From: Rutidosis leptorrhynchoides | Taxonomy: Eukaryota; Streptophyta; Magnoliopsida; Asterales; Asteraceae | Direction of reading: 5' to 3' | Length of the DNA: 64,000 nt | NCBI RefSeq assembly: GCF_046630445.1 | Contig: NC_092333.1 | Location: forward strand, 6,010,501 to 6,074,500 | In this document: piece by piece, positions 36,226 to 48,826 of the stretch | How positions within the stretch are numbered: position 1 is the first letter of the stretch | Layout of the letters: each line of letters opens with the position of its first letter | Translations under genes and position numbers: made by a program | Notes under the pieces: generated by a model | Seen by the model: the letters and a program-made list of their open reading frames with translations, nothing else | What the model was told of the DNA's origin: nothing | Databases searched by the model: none

Positions 36226-39200
36226 TGTAACAACCCGAGTTTTTCCATTAAAACTTCCGTTAAATACTTGATGATCGTTAGTTAAATCATACAATTTTCA
36301 TATGCCAATTTTTTTCGATACGATTAAAGTTAATCGCCTAGAAAACTTTTCAGTTAACGGAACTCAGAAAAACGATAGAATAATTATTCTTAATAATTAT
36401 TGAACTTATGAAAGAAATTTAATTTATTATTTACTTAATGAATTAAACACGGTGATTTTGTTTCAACGACTAGTTAACGTTCCGGAGATTCGGTACGGTT
36501 AATGGCACTCGAAACGAACCACGCGCGAACGAGCTTTTACACAAAACGAGCCCGAGACCCGAGCCCGAGGCCACATGGACATGACCTCATACCTCATCAT
36601 CCTTGGTCCCATGAGTAGCCAATGCATGTTGACTATTAGTTTAGGCCCATGTTTGTTGACTTTTGGTTGTTTATGACACTAACTATATTCTCTTAATTTC
36701 TAAGTAACAAGAGAACATGTCCCATTCTTTTTCCTATCATTCTTGCTCCATGATTGCAGCCCCATACACACCAAATAATCCCATACCTTCATCCCTACAA
36801 TTCTCCATCAAATTTTGATCTCTTGTTTTTGCTTCTTTGATCAATATTGTTGCTTGCATCGTTCTCTACGCGTTTGTATAAACGATTTTGTGATCAAAGG
36901 TATAAACACATAAACTCTAATCTATAAAATCAGATTTTTATTAAGGTTTCATGGATTAGGTTGTCTATTGCTCAAGTCTTGATGTTTGATGAATACTAGA
37001 TGCGATAAATTGCTCGTCTTGATTGTTTTATGCGAAAACCGAATTTGTATTTGATGTGTACAGTAATTTTAATTTTTCAATTGTATGATATTATATTATA
37101 ATTAGATTCCTTGCGAAAAACTATTGATTTTAGGCTTTGGATTCGCTTGATTTCATTTCCGGATGATCAAGTTATGGTCAATTGAAATTAACGTTGTCTT
37201 TTTGTGATTGATCAGAAATCTGGGTTTGATAGACTACGAATTAGATTGTGAAATTTATACCATTGGATAGGTAATTTAAAAACACTCAGTTTACACTAGG
37301 ATATCATGTCGTTTGCCTATGTAAAACCCGAGATATGCTTGAATTAGTGTAAAAGTATTTTTATACAGCACTTGCATGAAAACGACCTTGTATGATAAAA
37401 TGTGTTAGCTTCTGTGATTAAATATTTGCATATTTGAAATCTAAACAAAAATTACTTCATCTTTCATGTAGATATCATAGGCTAATTGTATCTAGATCTT
37501 TGGCTAATCGCGTGCGAATGTGACTAGCGAAACTAGAATCGAATCTGTAAATTGCTCTCTGTTTTATACTCTGTGGATTGTGTTTATTGAATGGGCATGT
37601 AAGCTTCTGGAATATGAATTTTAAAATGATATGTGACTTATTTTTAGTTTATGTCAATCTCTGAAACCTTATGCATTGGGCACAATAGGGTCATACTTTA
37701 TGTAAATTCTGATTTGAGCTGAAAAACTGAATGTTCAATTTTCATGAATAAACTGTACAAATTGGCTAAACCAAAATTGCTCAATTTTTGATATGTGTTA
37801 GTTTAACTTGTTTTTGAACTATGGCCACTGGTATTGTATCGATTGCATGTCCCTAACTCCGGTTATAGCTAAAACCAAATCAGTGCGCGGTCAGAAACTG
37901 ACTTGGTGAACCCCAAATGTACCCCTTCTGATTCCTGACTTTTAATTATCGTATGAGACCCTGGCTGGACTTTTTGGAATCGATTTTGAGTATACTTATG
38001 ATCTGGAGTTTTCCATATTTACTTGAATTTTGTACTATGAGATAATATGCTAAGTTTGCTACATGTACATGAACTTTGTGCACAACAATAAACTGAAATT
38101 GTGAAATTGACCAATTATGATCTAAAACGTGTTGTTTGACTTAGGTTTGATATGTTGACTAACATTTGACATGAACCTACTGATTTTGACTTTAGTTGAC
38201 TACTTTGACCAAGTTTGACTTTCTGTTTGACTTCGGTTGACTTTGTTTGACTTGCATGAATTAGTTGACTGTATGTTGACTTCTACTTTGAAACGCGTCG
38301 ATTCGAGCAATAAGACAACTTATACTATGAAACCACACTTGTTTAAGACATATTTATTGACCAACCTAAATACATATACTTAGGTTGCATTACTCGGATA
38401 TAAACCGTACAAGTAAATTGTCCACTTTTCAATCCGAGCTTTATTCAAAGGTGAGTCTACAGTCCCGCTTTTTACATGTTTTCAGGGATGAGAATACACG
38501 CTGTTATACTTATATTATCAAATGCTTTTTGTATTGACACGAGTACTATATCTGCATATTGAGTTTGTACACAAAGCCTCTAGCTTGAATACTTTAAATA
38601 CCATCGGTGTAGGCACAATTTAGATGGACGGATCCGTTAGGTTGACAACCTCACCCGCTATAAAAACTGTGGTGCATTTACTTTGAACATAATACATTCG
38701 TACAAGTGTATAACATTTTTATGAGGTAAAGGCGGGTATAGTGGATTATATACTCGGGTCATTGCTAGTATTCAGGTGCTCATAGATTATGCAAACGTTT
38801 CGCAACTTGGAGTTGTACTTGTAAAATCTCGTGGTCAAGGAACTTAAACTATTTTCTGATAACTGTTTTTTAGATACTATACAACGTTATTTAAAACTGT
38901 AGTTTACGAACAAATGAGATAAAACTTAACATGGTATTGTCTACGAATATTTGAAACTTGACATGGTATTGTCTACAAATGATTGAAACTTGACATGGTA
39001 GTGTCAACAAACTTTTGAAATGGGATACAGAGTTGTCTACAAACTTTTAACATTGAACCTTGGTGGTCTTCTACTAATAATCATTTTCAAAATGTATTTC
39101 TTAAACATACTGTATTGTTTTACCTAAAACCTGTAGATTCACTCAACATTGTTGTTGATCCGTTTTGCGTGTTTTATTCTCAGGTATTAATTGCTTCCGC

Positions 39201-39289
39201 TGTAGAATATTGCTGTTACGTAGAAGTCAAGCCAAGCACTGGGACCAGAGTTAACATTCAGTCAAAGGGATTTTTGACGGGGTGTTACA
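36226..39289 (+). mobile_element. Solo LTR (3.06 kb) of a Tekay-like element
   Basis: Begins TGTAACAACCCGAG, ends GACGGGGTGTTACA, and is flanked by TATTA at 36221-36225 and 39290-39294. It shares LTR landmarks with the other 3-kb LTRs (gggatgagaatacac near 38486; tctcaggtattaattgcttccgctgt near 39178). The internal region is absent, consistent with LTR-LTR recombination after insertion. It sits in the leader of chromovirus A. Orientation is plus, opposite to its host element. Confidence 0.88.
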
Positions 39290-39294
39290 TATTA

Positions 39295-39574
39295 GGCAAA
39301 GTAACTACGACAGTCTAGATCATGTGTAACAGTAAATAGTATGGCAATAACGACAAGTATCATACAATCGAAAGCAGATAATAGCATGCAGTAGTGAAGT
39401 CATGTATTAGCATACAGCATATAGCGGTAAAAGTAAGCAGCAGCATGCAACAAATTCCGCAGAAACAAGCAAACTAGCAAGTTGTAGATTAGTCCTATTA
39501 GTGAATCCTACTCGGGTCGGTCTTAGACTCACTAATGCAACCTAATTCCCTATAACCAATGCTCTGATACCAAA
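39295..39574 (-). other. Chromovirus A leader start and primer-binding site
   Basis: The sequence ends with gctctgataccaaa at 39561-39574, the complement of a TTTGGTATCAGAGC primer site abutting the 5' LTR. The rest is non-coding leader. Confidence 0.8.
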
Positions 39575-42500
39575 TGTGATGCCCCGTACAAAACCATCGT
39601 GTACGAATCATCAACAACAGGATCATTACAAGGTCAAATACTATATGCGGTTTCAAAAGAAGTTTGCATTCATGATAAAAGGTGACGTCATAACCAACGT
39701 CAATTGTTTTACAACCAAAAGTACGCTTCTATGAATAGAAGAAAAGATAATAGTACGTGACCCTTAGGTCGTTACAAATCATTATTCAAAAGGTAACATA
39801 GTTTGAATGCAAATAAAACGTTTCATGCGGTGACAACTCTAACAAGCGCAGTGGGTGTCTACAAGGCATGACTTAGTACAACAGCGGGAGCAAGCAACCT
39901 TAAGCACCTGAGAAAAACATGCTTAAAAATGTCAACACAAAGGTTAGTGAGCTAACAGTATGTAAGGTAGACCACGAGATTTCAGTGCTTCAACAGCGTT
40001 TCAAAACAGTATGAAAAGTATATGTTTAACCGTGGGCACTTGGTAACTAACTTAACATTTATCACTCCCTAAAAGTACACTTGGCGAGTGCGTATGTTTA
40101 CGAAGTATTAAACACCCGTTAAATGCTAGCGCTACTAGCCCGAGTGGAGATTTCAAACCCTATGGATCCATATCTAAGATTCGCGTTCACCGGTTCAAAG
40201 ACCGATGACTAAACGTTACCGAGCTAAGGGGAAAGTTTATGCCGTTGTATAACCATACATATAATAAGTTTAAGTACTCGTGCCTAGTAAGTAAAACGTA
40301 AAATGCACATGTATTCTCAGTCCCCAAAATAGTTAAAGTAAAAAGGGAATGCTATAACTCACAGTGTAAAGTAGTAGTAAAGTTGATTCGGGAAAGTAAA
40401 CAAGTATGTAGGTCCGGAAAGTCCTCAACCTAAGTCAAAAGTTACTAAGTCATTAATTCGTTCCCGATAGGTTTAAAAGTATGTAAATTAGGTCTTAAGG
40501 GTCATCATCATTCATCATCAAACAAAAAGTATAAAGTAAGTTTCATTCTAGAAAAGAGTTTAAAACAAAGGCTGACTTCGATCAGTTGCCACGGCCTCTA
40601 TACCTACTGAAATGAGGTGAGACCAGTGGCCATGGCTCCGTATATGAGTCCTTTAGTTGCTGTAAAAATTCCAGAAGCAAACTCGTCTTTGTTTGACCGT
40701 GGCGACGGTTTAAGTGTGAGTAGGTCAGAATTTTCAGCACAACGTTAAAAGGACATAGTGACGTTTTGAGGGCCATAGATCCTAAACCGTAACTCGGATT
40801 AAGACGAGTCTTGAACGAACAATTATCTACTCGAACAGAGCTAACTGAAAATCAACTTTACAGTAGCCCAGGTATTCTGATAAGTTCCAGAAAATAGTAA
40901 ACAGTGTGTTCCAGTGGGTTCTTAGTGTTTGATGTTCATCACGGTTCTCAACCTTGATGCATATAGCTTCAAGTGTACAACTCGTTGATGTGTTTACATC
41001 ATCTTTACCAAATTTTGACCATCATAACACAAGTGTAGGTCTAAGATAAGTAGCAAAACTCAATTAAGTGTTGCAAGTAGTTTGATGAACCAAAGTTACA
41101 TCAAGATCTTAGATCCGACACATACATGAACTCTAAAAGTAATATTTAGCTACAAACTTGAAAGTAAACTAACTAATCAAGATATTAAGTTGTAGAACAT
41201 AGTTATTAGTTAGATCTTGAAGATCCAAGACCCAAAAGTCTAGATCTAAAGTTACTAAGTTAAATCCTAAGTCATAACACTTGAATCTTTACTTTAATGA
41301 AACCATAAGTTATGAATCTTAGATTTTCAACTAGTAAAGTGTATGTAAGCTTGTAAGCTCTTGTTTACAACAAAATAAGTAGACCATAAGTTATATAAAC
41401 TTAGATCCAACACAAGTATATGAAGTTATAACTAGAAAGTTATACTTCCATGTTCTTGAACTTATAAAGTTAACTTTTAGTTTCAAGAAGTATGAGATCA
41501 AGATTAACTTGTAATACTTGACCATTAAACCAACAAACACGAATTTAAAGTGCATAATATGAAGAAATAAACTAAATAAACAAGTAACAAGTTCATGGTT
41601 GTTCATACTTTTAAAGATTCAAGCCAAGGCTTTGATCTTTAAGAAAGTAAACTTTAAGTTTACAACATGAACTTCAAGTATGGTTTTTACAACTCATGAA
41701 CTTTCTTTTATAAACATTACGTGTAGAACCATAACTAGAAAGTTAGGTTCTTGTATGTTCTTGTATGAACAAGATGGTATGAAGAACAAACTAGAAAGTT
41801 TGGTTCTTAATCAACAACAAACAACTACAAGTAAGTAAACAATAATCAAGAACAAGTGATGAAACTAGTAAGAATGATGATGAGTGCTTCGGTTTTTATG
41901 AGAGAAAAAGAAAGGAAAATAAACTTGATACTTACAAGTTAGAGAGCAAATGAGATGAGAGAAAGAAAGTGTAAGTTTGTGTGTGAGAATAATGAAGTAA
42001 TACTAGAGAATAAGTATCACAAAAATTGAAACAAAACCCTCCCCATTTCCTATGTTGGCCGACGGTTCTCAAGGGATCAAGAGGAAGGGAAAAGCCCACT
42101 AGTTCTTTGCATGTAATTGGCTCAAAATAGTAATAAAGTGTGTTTGCATGGGAACAAGGTGTAATTGATACAAGTAACTAGATTCATTCACTAGTTAATT
42201 AATCTAGTTAAGTCTAAGTATGATACTTGCATAATAAGATGGGCTAAATAATCCATTAAGGATGTTGGGTGGGCTTCCGAGTCCACTAATCATAAGTCCA
42301 TTAATAAAAGACCAAGTATGTAACAAATTAAATAAATAAGCCCAAGTAATTAACTAGCAACCTTAGTTAATTAAAAATGATTAATAATAATTAATCATGA
42401 ATGCAAATAATATCTTAAATATTATTCGTGAAAAGTTCGTGTGTCACAAAGACGTGTCGGGACATGTAAAGTCATGTATGGTAACAAGTAAATGTAATAA

Positions 42501-42577
42501 AATACATTCATTAACACTCAAGCATTAATAATAAACATTATTAATAATTAAACGTTGGAAAATCCAGGGCCGTTACA
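39575..42577 (-). repeat. 5' LTR of chromovirus A (also abuts a second internal region)
   Basis: 3,003 bp. Plus-strand start TGTGATGCCCC, end CCGTTACA. On its left is A's own primer site. On its right is another chromovirus polypurine region and pol end, so this LTR is shared by two units of a tandem arrangement. Confidence 0.88.
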
Positions 42578-43626
42578 TTACCCACCTGTTAAAGAAAATT
42601 TCGTCCCGAAATTTTAAGCTGAGGTAGATGGAGGAGTCGGGAAAAGGTGAGGATACTTCTGCATCATTTGATCCTCTCATTCCCAGGTAAACTCAGGTCC
42701 TCGTTTGGCATTCCATCGAACTCGGACGATCGGAATCTTGTTGCGTTTCAAAGTTTTGACCTCACGGTCCATAATTTCGACAGGCTCTTCCACAAAGTGG
42801 AGTTTGTCATCAATTGTAAGTTCCTCCAAAGGTATGACATGTTCCGGTTCAGCAAGACACTTCTTCAAATTCGATACATGAAAGGTAGGATGAACTGAGC
42901 TCAATTGAGTTGGAAGATCCAAACGGTAAGCAACGGGTCCAACACGCTCCAAGATTTCAAAAGGACCAATGTATCGTGGGTTTAACTTTCCACGTTTTCC
43001 AAAACGGATCACACCTTTCCAAGGTGCAACCTTCAACATTACAACGTCGCCCACGTTGAATTCAAAGTCTTTACGTTTAAGATTGGCATAACTCTTCTGA
43101 CGATCACGGGCCGTCTTAAGTCTAGCTTGAATTTGAGCAATCTACTCAGTTGTTTCATGGACTACCTCGGGTCCGGTGATTTGTTTTTCGCCTACTTCGG
43201 CCCAACAAATAGGAGAACGACACTTACGGCCATACAATGCTTCAAAAGGTGCGGCATTAATGCTCGAATGATAACTGTTATTGTAAGAGAATTCGGCTAA
43301 CGGCAAATGCCTTTCCCAAGCCTTTCCAAAATCAATGACACATGCACGTAACATGTCCTCCAAAGTCTGAATTGTTCGTTCACTTTGCCCGTCGGTCTGT
43401 GGGTGATAAGCAGTACTCATGTCGAGACGAGTTCCCATGACTTCTTGCAAAGAATGCCAAAATCTAGAAGCAAAACGGGGATCGCGATCTGAGATGATCG
43501 ACAAAGGTACACCATGACGAGATAGAACCTCTTTGATGTATAGTTGAGCAAGTCTCTCCATCATATCTGTTTCCTTCATCGCTAAGAAGTGTGCAGATTT
43601 GGTAAGACGGTCAACGATAACCCAGA
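42578..43626 (-). pseudogene. Partial second chromovirus internal region (integrase and chromodomain end)
   Basis: About 98% similar by eye to 20336-21390: polypurine region, chromodomain-type end ([14 protein letters not shown] at 42677), and integrase with [19 protein letters not shown] near 43370. It stops inside the integrase core exactly where a TGGTATC match leads into the Cassandra primer site. It is a fossil, truncated by that junction. Confidence 0.88.
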
Positions 43627-43993
43627 TGGTATCAGAGCCAGGCCCCGGACCAAACGTGCACAGCGAGGACGCTGTGTCCCATTAGGTGGGAGGATTGTAA
43701 CATCCGTGTTACATCCGTCCCACATCGGTTGGAGAGGGGAACAAAGCATGCCTTATAAGGGTGTGGAGACCTTTCCTAGCATGACGCGTTTTGTGACCAC
43801 AAGCGCAGCAGATTCCATGAGAACTCTGCAGTTAAGCGTGCTCAGGCGAGAGCACTACCAGGATGGGTGACCTCCTGGGAAAGTGCTCGTCGTGTTTGGT
43901 CGCCAAGAAAAATCCGTGCGCCTACGGGTAAAGCGGACAATATCATGCTACGGGGAATGTTTACTACGGGGAATGTTTACCTGGGATGCTACA
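43627..43993 (+). mobile_element. Cassandra (TRIM with 5S rRNA-like LTR) primer site, internal region and 3' LTR
   Basis: TGGTATCAGAGCCAGG at 43627 is a tRNA-Met primer site. A 69-bp internal region ends in a purine tract (aggtgggaggat, 43684-43695), and a 298-bp LTR runs 43696-43993, starting TGTAACATCCGTG and ending GATGCTACA. The LTR contains ccttataaggg and a 5S rRNA-like segment, the hallmarks of Cassandra elements. The 5' LTR is missing; chromovirus integrase sequence stands in its place. TAGTT follows at 43994. Confidence 0.88.
43785..43900 (+). repeat. 5S rRNA-derived segment within the Cassandra LTR
   Basis: It aligns by eye with plant 5S rRNA from about 43812 (gattccatgagaactctgcag) through the internal promoter (agttaagcgtgct; ggatgggtgacctcctggga). 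It is not a functional 5S gene: it lies in a TRIM LTR and has several differences. In Cassandra this segment is known to be conserved with its Pol III promoter boxes. Confidence 0.85.
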
Positions 43994-43998
43994 TAGTT

Positions 43999-44186
43999 GG
44001 TTTAAGAGAGTTGTGTATGTCATTGTAACAATTTGTGATATAGTGTATTTCTCTCTTTGGATGCCCGTGGTTTTTCTCCTGTTTTTGAGTTTCCACGTAA
44101 AATTCTTGTATTGTGGATTGTCTTTATTTCTTTATTGTCTTTCATTGAGCGTGTGTTGAGAATTAGTGAGACCATTTTTTCCGACA
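43999..44186 (+). repeat. 3' LTR of the old copia element, second part
   Basis: Resumes with ggtttaagagagttgtgtatgt, matching the 5' LTR from about 2190 on, and ends in ACA at 44186 followed by the TSD GATTG. The five bases 43994-43998 (TAGTT) are the duplicate of 17314-17318 created by the composite insertion. Confidence 0.87.
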
Positions 44187-44288
44187 GATTGATCCTAGTT
44201 TGATAATTAATAAAAAATTCGTTTCACTAATTGAAGAATAATGTTGCTGTTGTGGTGTTTGATCACATGGTAACTATATAAACATTAA

Positions 44289-44574
44289 GCTGTAGCTCAA
44301 CTGGTAGTGGTCTGCCTCTCTTAATGAGAGGTCAGGTTTTCGACTTCGCTGGTCTGCAACATTGCACTCAATGAAGTATCCACCCAGGCTGCATTTCTCT
44401 TAGTGCGGGGGCAGCGGGGAGAGAGGTTTTACCGGTCATGCCCTCGGATTGATCCGAGTTTCCTCCAGGGCAGTAGTTGGGGGCGAGTTATGCAACTACA
44501 GGAGATGAACATGTGGGTAGTTTAGTCCCCCCTGGGTGATCCAAAACTTATGTCCGGAAAAAAAAAAAAAAAAA
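44289..44574 (+). mobile_element. tRNA-derived SINE
   Basis: The head gctgtagctcaactggtag resembles box A, and ggttttcgacttcg resembles box B. A ~200-base body follows, ending in an 18-A tail (44557-44574). Type and size fit plant tRNA-derived SINEs. I could not see a clear target-site duplication. Confidence 0.7.
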
Positions 44575-44881
44575 CAATATGAAAATTTATTAGAATACTA
44601 GCGAGGGCTAGAAATTATAAGAAGGTACAATAAGTTCTAAATCCAAGTATTTCAATTTAAACTAGACTTCAGATAACGACTATAGATCCAAACATTTATT
44701 TTGTTGAAGCTAACACTACTTGAGAATCAAATAAGATTATTGGCCATTCTACTTATCCAATAAAATCACCCGACCTGCTTGCTTTTTTTTTTTAACAGTC
44801 AAAATTTTCATAAAAAAACTTTTCAAACGAGCAACTAGGAAGGCGCGAGCAAAATAATCAGCCTTACTACTTTATAAATAA
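44575..44881. other. Intergenic, nothing recognised
   Basis: AT-rich sequence between two SINEs with no motif or frame of interest. Confidence 0.4.
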
Positions 44882-44892
44882 TTCATAATTCA

Positions 44893-45119
44893 TTTTTTTT
44901 AATAAGCGATTAAACCCCTTGTATAAACGAACACACATAGAAGGTAAAACATCGAGTAATCAAACCCCCCGAGCGCGAGATCTGGTACTGGGTGAATTAC
45001 GCATTATGCGCATCCTCTAGTCACATTCCCTTTTTGAACAATTTGGCATAACTAATAATTGAATCTGGGTGGTATAGTTCATTGGACAACTCAGTGGCCA
45101 CTCAGGCAAGTCTGCGTAT
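44893..45119 (-). mobile_element. tRNA-derived SINE, minus strand
   Basis: Flanked by ttcataattca (44882-44892 and 45120-45130), an 11-bp TSD. The T run at 44893-44900 is the poly(A) tail. On the minus strand the head reads acgcagacttgcctgagtgg (box A) and later cccagattcaatta (box B-like). The same family as 48442-48683, with diverged sequence. Confidence 0.82.
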
Positions 45120-45181
45120 TTCATAATTCAATTTTTTTCCGCTTCAAATAGTTGTCAACCTCTACGTTTACCAACGATATA

Positions 45182-45300
45182 CTCCCTCCGTCCTAATAAT
45201 GACATTATCATTATAAAATTTTAATGGAAACTATTGATAAGCATTTTTAGTTAACTCAAAAATTGAGTTTGTTTGTTTCGTAACTGAGGATTTGCACTTT
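45182..45300 (+). mobile_element. Stowaway-like MITE end
   Basis: CTCCCTCCGTCC at 45182-45193, preceded by TA, is the consensus terminal sequence of Stowaway (Tc1/mariner) MITEs. A matching inverted end downstream is not evident, so the other terminus is lost or too diverged to see; the right limit given is arbitrary. Lies in the peroxidase upstream region. Confidence 0.5.
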
Positions 45301-45620
45301 ATATATATTCGTAATTTGAATGATACACTTATTTTAATTATGCAATCTTATATACAAATATTCGTAAGATGTTACATGACACTCATTTTGTTGTAGTTAC
45401 ATATTTTGTTATTTCACCAAATTTTATTAACACGTTAAGAATCTTAAACCACTAGCTACGATGAAAGCCCCATAAATCGTGCAAAGATAATATATTATTA
45501 TGTATAGTCGATTCAATGGAATTACGGGTTGAATGTGTTATATCATTATGTACATCTATACGTATACAAAGTTGGCCTTAATCATTAGCTAATTAATTTA
45601 CTCTCTTAAACAACTCACTG

Positions 45621-45655
45621 AGTTGACTTTTTCTTATCTTGACAACTATAAATAA
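45621..45655 (+). promoter_or_regulatory. Peroxidase gene core promoter (TATA) with W-box-like site
   Basis: tataaataa at 45647-45655 lies about 70 bases before the ATG (45719). TTGACT at 45623-45628 matches the WRKY-binding W-box core. The placement is consistent with a Pol II promoter; activity is inferred. Confidence 0.6.
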
Positions 45656-45718
45656 AGACATTCATCAACTTTCTAATCATCTCAAGTCCATCTGTGAGCA
45701 AGTAAGTGTGTAAGAAAT

Positions 45719-47230
<1,512 letters not shown>

Positions 47231-47470
47231 TCAAAATCAACCAGTGAACTAAGTAATCATCATTTTCTTGTTATAATTAAGGTGAGGCGAGGTGTAAATG
47301 TTTTAAATAAAGAGAGGTCAAGCCATGCTTCTTGCTTCTTGGTTGATTAACCAAGATGCTCTACTTGGGCTGGATTCTGTATTCAGTTGTTGTAACATTT
47401 GTTAATCCCAATTCTTTGTGTTATAAAAGTTGATTTGATTTGATTTATTTAATTGTGAAACGATGTAACA
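47231..47470 (+). terminator. Peroxidase 3' UTR and poly(A) region
   Basis: An AATAAA signal lies at 47306-47311, about 75 bases after the stop. T-rich sequence and further AT-rich DNA follow. The exact cleavage site cannot be read. Confidence 0.5.
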
Positions 47471-47474
47471 AGAT

Positions 47475-47699
47475 GATTAGAGACCACCGAGTGGTTTTGT
47501 GGTATGGGAGGTTGAACTTTGATGATTTTGTTGCGGGTTCGAATCCTAGGAGGGGCAAACTTTGAGGATTTTCCCGTGTTTAAATCTCCTCGAGGGTGTT
47601 TCCTTCCCGGTTCCGAGTGAGTTTCCTCCGTAACGTACGTGGGTGATAATAATCGCAAAAGTGGTTCAGTTCCTCTACCGAAATAGCCGTTTAAAAAAA
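47475..47699 (+). mobile_element. tRNA-derived SINE, third family
   Basis: The head has ccgagtggttttgtggtatggg and a clear box B (gcgggttcgaatcctagg, about 47531-47548). The body includes cggttccgagtgagtttcctcc and the 3' end is a short A run (47693-47699). It differs from the 44289 and 48442 families. No clear TSD seen. Confidence 0.65.
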
Positions 47700-47762
47700 T
47701 GCTTGGAGAAAATTCAATTGGTACAAAATAGTTGTTCTTGTCGTTAACTTACAAAAAGATTT

Positions 47763-48231
47763 TGACAGAATTGATAAATCGTATAGTCCAATAACATGTA
47801 CAACATATAAGTTCAAGAGTCCATCCTTTTCTAAAACCAATTGGTGATAGAGGGACTTCCCTTTTGACTTATATGCATACATTTGTTTTTGTCCATGACC
47901 GATGTGGGATAACTTCCCACACGCCCCCTCACATCGAGGCGTGGAACGGTTGTAGAGATGGCGGCAAGAAGAAGGCCTGACTCAATCTCTTTGTATCGAC
48001 GGCGGCACACTCATGGAGGCCTGAATCGGACTCGCTGTTAGAACAAACCGTCCACCTAAGCTCTGATACCATGACAGAATTGATAAATCGTATAGTCCAA
48101 TAACATGTACAACATATAAGTCCAAGAGTCCATCCTTTTCTAAAATCAATTGGTGATAGAGGGACTTCCCCTTTAACTTATATACATACATTTGTTTTTG
48201 TCCATGACCGATGTGGGATAACTTCCCAACA
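47763..48231 (-). mobile_element. 469-bp TRIM element
   Basis: Two ~160-bp LTRs (47763-47921 and 48072-48231) start tgacagaattg and end near cccaaca on the plus strand. The sequence gctctgatacca at 48060-48071 is the complement of a tRNA-Met primer site, so the element is on the minus strand. A gaggggg purine tract adjoins the left LTR. The ~150-bp internal region has no coding capacity. Flanks gattt and tattt agree at four of five bases. TRIMs are non-autonomous and rely on other elements' proteins. Confidence 0.85.
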
Positions 48232-48441
48232 TATTTTGTACAAGTAAATAGTTATATCATTGTCTTTAACACAAAATATATGGTACAATTAAACACTTAT
48301 GACTATCACTATAGAAGTATAAAATTGTTAGCAAGTAATAACGATGTACAATTAAAGCTTGATGTTAACATGTTTTAAAAGAGACTTGTACAACTTAATA
48401 GCTACAATAATAAAATCATTATGTAACCGTTTTGTACAACA

Positions 48442-48683
48442 AACTACGCAGGTTTGTCTGAGTGGCAATCGAGTAGCCCAATGAAGCACACCACCCGAAT
48501 TCAATTCTTGACTACGCCAAATTGTTTAAAAAGAGAGTGTGACTAAAGGGTGCGCATAATGTGTAATTCACCCGGTACCAGGTCTCGCACTCGGAGGACT
48601 TGATTACCCGAAATTTTACCTTCTATGAGAGCGCCGTTCAAAGGAGGGTTTCCTCGCTTCACAAAAAAAAAAAAAAAAAAAAA
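48442..48683 (+). mobile_element. tRNA-derived SINE with 14-bp TSD
   Basis: cgttttgtacaaca at 48428-48441 recurs at 48684-48697. The head has gtttgtctgagtggcaatcg (box A) and gaattcaattctt (box B-like), and the tail is a ~21-A run (48663-48683). It is the same family as 44893-45119, in the opposite orientation. Confidence 0.85.
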
Positions 48684-48826
48684 CGTTTTGTACAACATTT
48701 TAAACCTATTAAGAGTCTTGGTTGTCATTAAAATTTAATTTTAATTATTTTATTTATATGTATGATGATTTATGATAACAACGCTGACGTTTACAACAAG
48801 TCATTATTGTCAAGTTACAATTCACA

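Larger units (their letters stand above)
17319..42577 (-). mobile_element. Chromovirus A (Tekay-like Ty3-gypsy), broken and invaded twice
   Basis: LTRs at 17319-20335 (3,017 bp) and 39575-42577 (3,003 bp), plus-strand ends TGTGATGCCCCG ... GGGCCGTTACA. Primer site at 39561-39574 (gctctgataccaaa) and polypurine region just inside the left LTR (aaatttcgtcccgaaatttt, 20355-20374) show minus-strand orientation. Element B (25342-35518) and a solo LTR (36226-39289) interrupt the leader. Without them it is about 12 kb. LTR divergence is about 1% by eye. The coding region has about five breaks, so it is not autonomous. Confidence 0.88.
17319..43993. mobile_element. Composite insertion: chromovirus A + partial second copy + Cassandra piece
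   Basis: TAGTT stands at 17314-17318 and 43994-43998, duplicating one site of the copia LTR. The insert starts with a chromovirus LTR end (TGTGATGCCCC) and ends with a Cassandra LTR end (GGGATGCTACA). In order it holds: LTR (17319-20335), chromovirus internal region with two later insertions (20336-39574), LTR (39575-42577), partial internal region (42578-43626), and Cassandra primer site, internal region and 3' LTR (43627-43993). Without the later insertions it would be about 13.4 kb. Each terminus has the TG/CA of its own family, and no TSD separates the parts. The simplest reading is one integration of a chimeric molecule. Replacement of a Cassandra 5' LTR after insertion is the alternative. 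Confidence 0.75.
1917..44186 (+). mobile_element. Old Ty1-copia-type element, expanded by nested insertions
   Basis: Two related LTRs begin TGTT(T/A)G at 1917 and 17048 and end in ACA at 2373 and 44186. GATTG precedes the first (1912-1916) and follows the second (44187-44191), the expected 5-bp TSD. A tRNA-Met-type primer site TGGTATCAGAGC lies at 2376-2387, three bases after the 5' LTR. A purine-rich tract (aaaaggtggagatt) abuts the 3' LTR. The element's own sequence is only about 2.5 kb: 5' LTR, a gag-like region, no pol, and 3' LTR. The other ~40 kb is younger insertions. The LTRs differ far more than those of the elements inside it, so it is the oldest layer. It is broken and pol-less, probably a deletion derivative or non-autonomous member. 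Confidence 0.88.

Noticed and set aside
43785-43900. 5S rRNA gene
   Set aside because: The similarity is clear, but it is embedded in a Cassandra LTR with several differences from plant 5S rRNA and no tandem 5S repeats.
47982-48191. Minus-strand frames repeated at 47691-47882
   Set aside because: Both lie in the two LTRs of the TRIM; the similarity is the LTR duplication.
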